6,892 bases of DNA from Beijerinckiaceae bacterium (GTDB lineage: Bacteria; Pseudomonadota; Alphaproteobacteria; Rhizobiales; Beijerinckiaceae). The notes under the pieces were generated by a model. That model made no database searches. It worked only from the letters and a program-made list of their open reading frames with translations, and had not been told where the DNA came from. This document shows, one piece after another, positions 5,390 through 6,892 of this stretch. Both the position numbers and the translations under genes were made by a program. The stretch spans positions 1-6,892 of the forward strand of contig CANHAW010000113.1 in NCBI GenBank assembly GCA_947458675.1, given 5' to 3'. Within the stretch, counting starts at the first letter, position 1; every line of letters begins with the position of its first letter.

Positions 5390-6892
5390 ATGCCCGTCCG
5401 CCGCCTCGATCCCGTCCTCATTGACCGCATTGCTGCGGGCGAGGTTGTTGAGCGTCCGGCTTCTGCCGTCAAGGAACTCATCGAGAATGCGCTCGATGCC
5501 GGTGCAAAGCGGATCGATATTGTGCTGGAGCAGGGCGGGCGGCGTCTCATCCGCGTGGTGGATGATGGCGAGGGCATGAGCGCAGACGATCTCGTCCTCG
5601 CTGTCGATCGTCATGCAACGTCCAAACTGCCTGACGGCGATCTTTCCAATATTGCGACGCTTGGCTTTCGCGGCGAGGCTTTGCCCTCCATCGCCTCTGT
5701 GGCCCGTGTCGATCTTGTCACCCGCCGCGCGGGCGCCGATCATGCGTCGCATCTGCGTGTCGATTTCGGCAAGAAGTTTGAGGTCGCGCCTGCCGCCGGC
5801 GCGCAGGGCACGAAAGTCGAAGTGGCCGATCTTTTTCTCGCAACGCCCGCGCGGCTGAAGTTTCTCAAAACCGACCGCGCTGAAGCGCAGGCTGTCGCCG
5901 ATGTTGTGAAACGCCTCGCCATGGCGCATCCGCGTGTGCGTTTTTCGCTCGCAGGCGACAATCTTTCTGGCTTCGATCATGTCGATTGCGGCGCGGGCGA
6001 TGCCGGGCGACTGGCGCGCATCAGCCAGATTCTGGGCAGCGATTTCACGCCCAATGCGCTGGCGGTGAGTGCTGCGCGCGAGGGTTTTCAGCTCACCGGC
6101 TTTGCCGGTCTGCCGACCTTCCATCGCGCCAATGCGCAAGCGCAATATCTCTATGTCAACGGTCGCCCGGTGCGCGACAAAGTGCTGAATGGCGCTGTGC
6201 GCGCGGCCTATATGGATTATCTGCCCGGCGACCGTCATCCGGCGCTGGCGCTGTTTCTCGTTTGCGATCCGCGTTTCGTCGATGTGAATGTGCATCCGGC
6301 CAAGGCCGAAGTGCGCTTTCGCGATCCGGGCCTGGTGCGCGGTCTCATCATTGGTGCGCTGAAACAGACGCTCGCCGAGGCCATGCATCGGGCGAGTTCG
6401 ACCGGTGGCACCAAGACGCTTGAGACCATGGCGCGCAGCTGGCAGCGGCCTGCGCCACAAAATGCCAATTGGGACTGGCGCGCCTCGCCCGCAGCGCCCA
6501 CGTCAGGATTTGGCGAAGCGGCACAGGCTTCCTTCGTGGGCGATCTTGCGCCGGGCGCAGATATGCGCGCGCATGAAACAATGCCTGCAACGGAGGCGCT
6601 CGATTCCCCGCTCGGCGCGGCACGCGCGCAGGTACATGACACTTACATTATCGCGCAAACGCGCGATGGCATGGTCATTGTCGATCAGCATGCGGCGCAT
6701 GAGCGGCTCGTCTATGAGAAACTTAAACGACAGCGCGAAGAGGCCGGCATTGCCCGCCAGATGCTGCTGATCCCGGCCATTGTCGAAATGGATGAAGGCG
6801 ATGTCGAGCGCCTGCTTTCTCATGCGCAGGAGCTCGAGACATCGGGGCTGGCGATTGAATCCTTCGGGCCCGGCGCTGTGGCCGTGCGCGAA
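5390..6892 (+). CDS. mutL: DNA mismatch repair protein MutL (3' truncated by window)
   Basis: MutL couples mismatch recognition by MutS to strand incision and excision. The frame runs from ATG 5390 to the window end without a stop: 501 residues of a protein usually near 600. The N-terminal GHKL ATPase motifs are intact and in order: IAAGEVVERPASAVKELIENALDAGA starting at residue 14 by parts (AAGEVVERP; KELIEN with catalytic Glu29 and Mg-binding Asn33), DDGEGM (58-63), RHATSK (74-79) and GFRGEAL (92-98). YLYVNGRPVRDK (253-264) and VNVHPAKAEVRF (299-310) mark the transducer domain. A proline/alanine-rich linker follows (about 340-410). The C-terminal domain opens with DQHAAHERLVYE (432-443), matching the DQHAx2Ex4E metal-binding motif of endonuclease-type MutL, unlike MutH-dependent E. 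coli MutL. The remaining nuclease motifs lie beyond the window. GAG at 5381-5383 is a weak ribosome site. Immediately upstream is the type 2 repeat. Confidence 0.97.
   Translation, partial: MPVRRLDPVLIDRIAAGEVVERPASAVKELIENALDAGAKRIDIVLEQGGRRLIRVVDDGEGMSADDLVLAVDRHATSKLPDGDLSNIATLGFRGEALPSIASVARVDLVTRRAGADHASHLRVDFGKKFEVAPAAGAQGTKVEVADLFLATPARLKFLKTDRAEAQAVADVVKRLAMAHPRVRFSLAGDNLSGFDHVDCGAGDAGRLARISQILGSDFTPNALAVSAAREGFQLTGFAGLPTFHRANAQAQYLYVNGRPVRDKVLNGAVRAAYMDYLPGDRHPALALFLVCDPRFVDVNVHPAKAEVRFRDPGLVRGLIIGALKQTLAEAMHRASSTGGTKTLETMARSWQRPAPQNANWDWRASPAAPTSGFGEAAQASFVGDLAPGADMRAHETMPATEALDSPLGAARAQVHDTYIIAQTRDGMVIVDQHAAHERLVYEKLKRQREEAGIARQMLLIPAIVEMDEGDVERLLSHAQELETSGLAIESFGPGAVAVRE

Noticed and set aside
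5105..6460. 451-codon open frame on the - strand inside mutL
   Set aside because: It spans the type 2 repeat and antisense mutL, with no signs of a protein domain.
6518..6541. QASF in the MutL linker as a beta-clamp binding motif
   Set aside because: It does not match the usual QL(S/D)LF or QxxLxF forms, and clamp motifs of MutL normally lie in the C-terminal domain.

Overview
The window reads as an ordinary chromosomal stretch of an alphaproteobacterium, most likely of the order Hyphomicrobiales (Rhizobiales). The evidence is high-GC codon use, alphaproteobacterial sequence features (an IleS C-terminus with a degenerate zinc site, a MutL that carries the endonuclease motif), the gene order ileS-lspA-secreted protein-M16-M16-mutL, and palindromic intergenic repeats of the kind scattered through rhizobial genomes. 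The family or genus cannot be fixed from this sequence. All six genes lie on the + strand.

Layout: (1) 1-981, the C-terminal third of isoleucyl-tRNA synthetase (ileS), starting at the final Ser of KMSKS. (2) 978-1493, lspA, the lipoprotein signal peptidase, whose GTG start overlaps the ileS stop by 4 bases. (3) 1596-2276, a small Sec-exported protein with a motif resembling DUF3035/BamF. (4) 2379-3725, an M16B zinc metallopeptidase with an intact HxxEH site. (5) 3734-3884, a composite palindromic repeat. (6) 3936-5231, a second M16B protein that lacks HxxEH but keeps the R/Y substrate-binding motif. (7) 5236-5360, a second composite palindrome of related architecture but different sequence. 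(8) 5390 to the window end, the first 501 codons of mutL. No tRNA, rRNA, CRISPR array, transposase or phage gene was seen, and no gap between genes exceeds 210 bases.

How the genes fit together: ileS and lspA form a tightly coupled pair, as in many proteobacteria. The two M16 proteins look like the catalytic and substrate-binding halves of one heterodimeric peptidase, because each has lost what the other keeps. The exported protein lies between lspA and the peptidases, the place where a DUF3035 lipoprotein is found in other alphaproteobacteria, so this part may serve envelope or lipoprotein biogenesis; that link is inference. mutL is an unrelated mismatch-repair gene behind the second repeat.

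I found no convincing undescribed system. The points most worth checking are the exported protein as a possible non-lipidated BamF relative, and the two composite palindromes bracketing the second peptidase gene, one of which shows an internal compensatory base-pair change.
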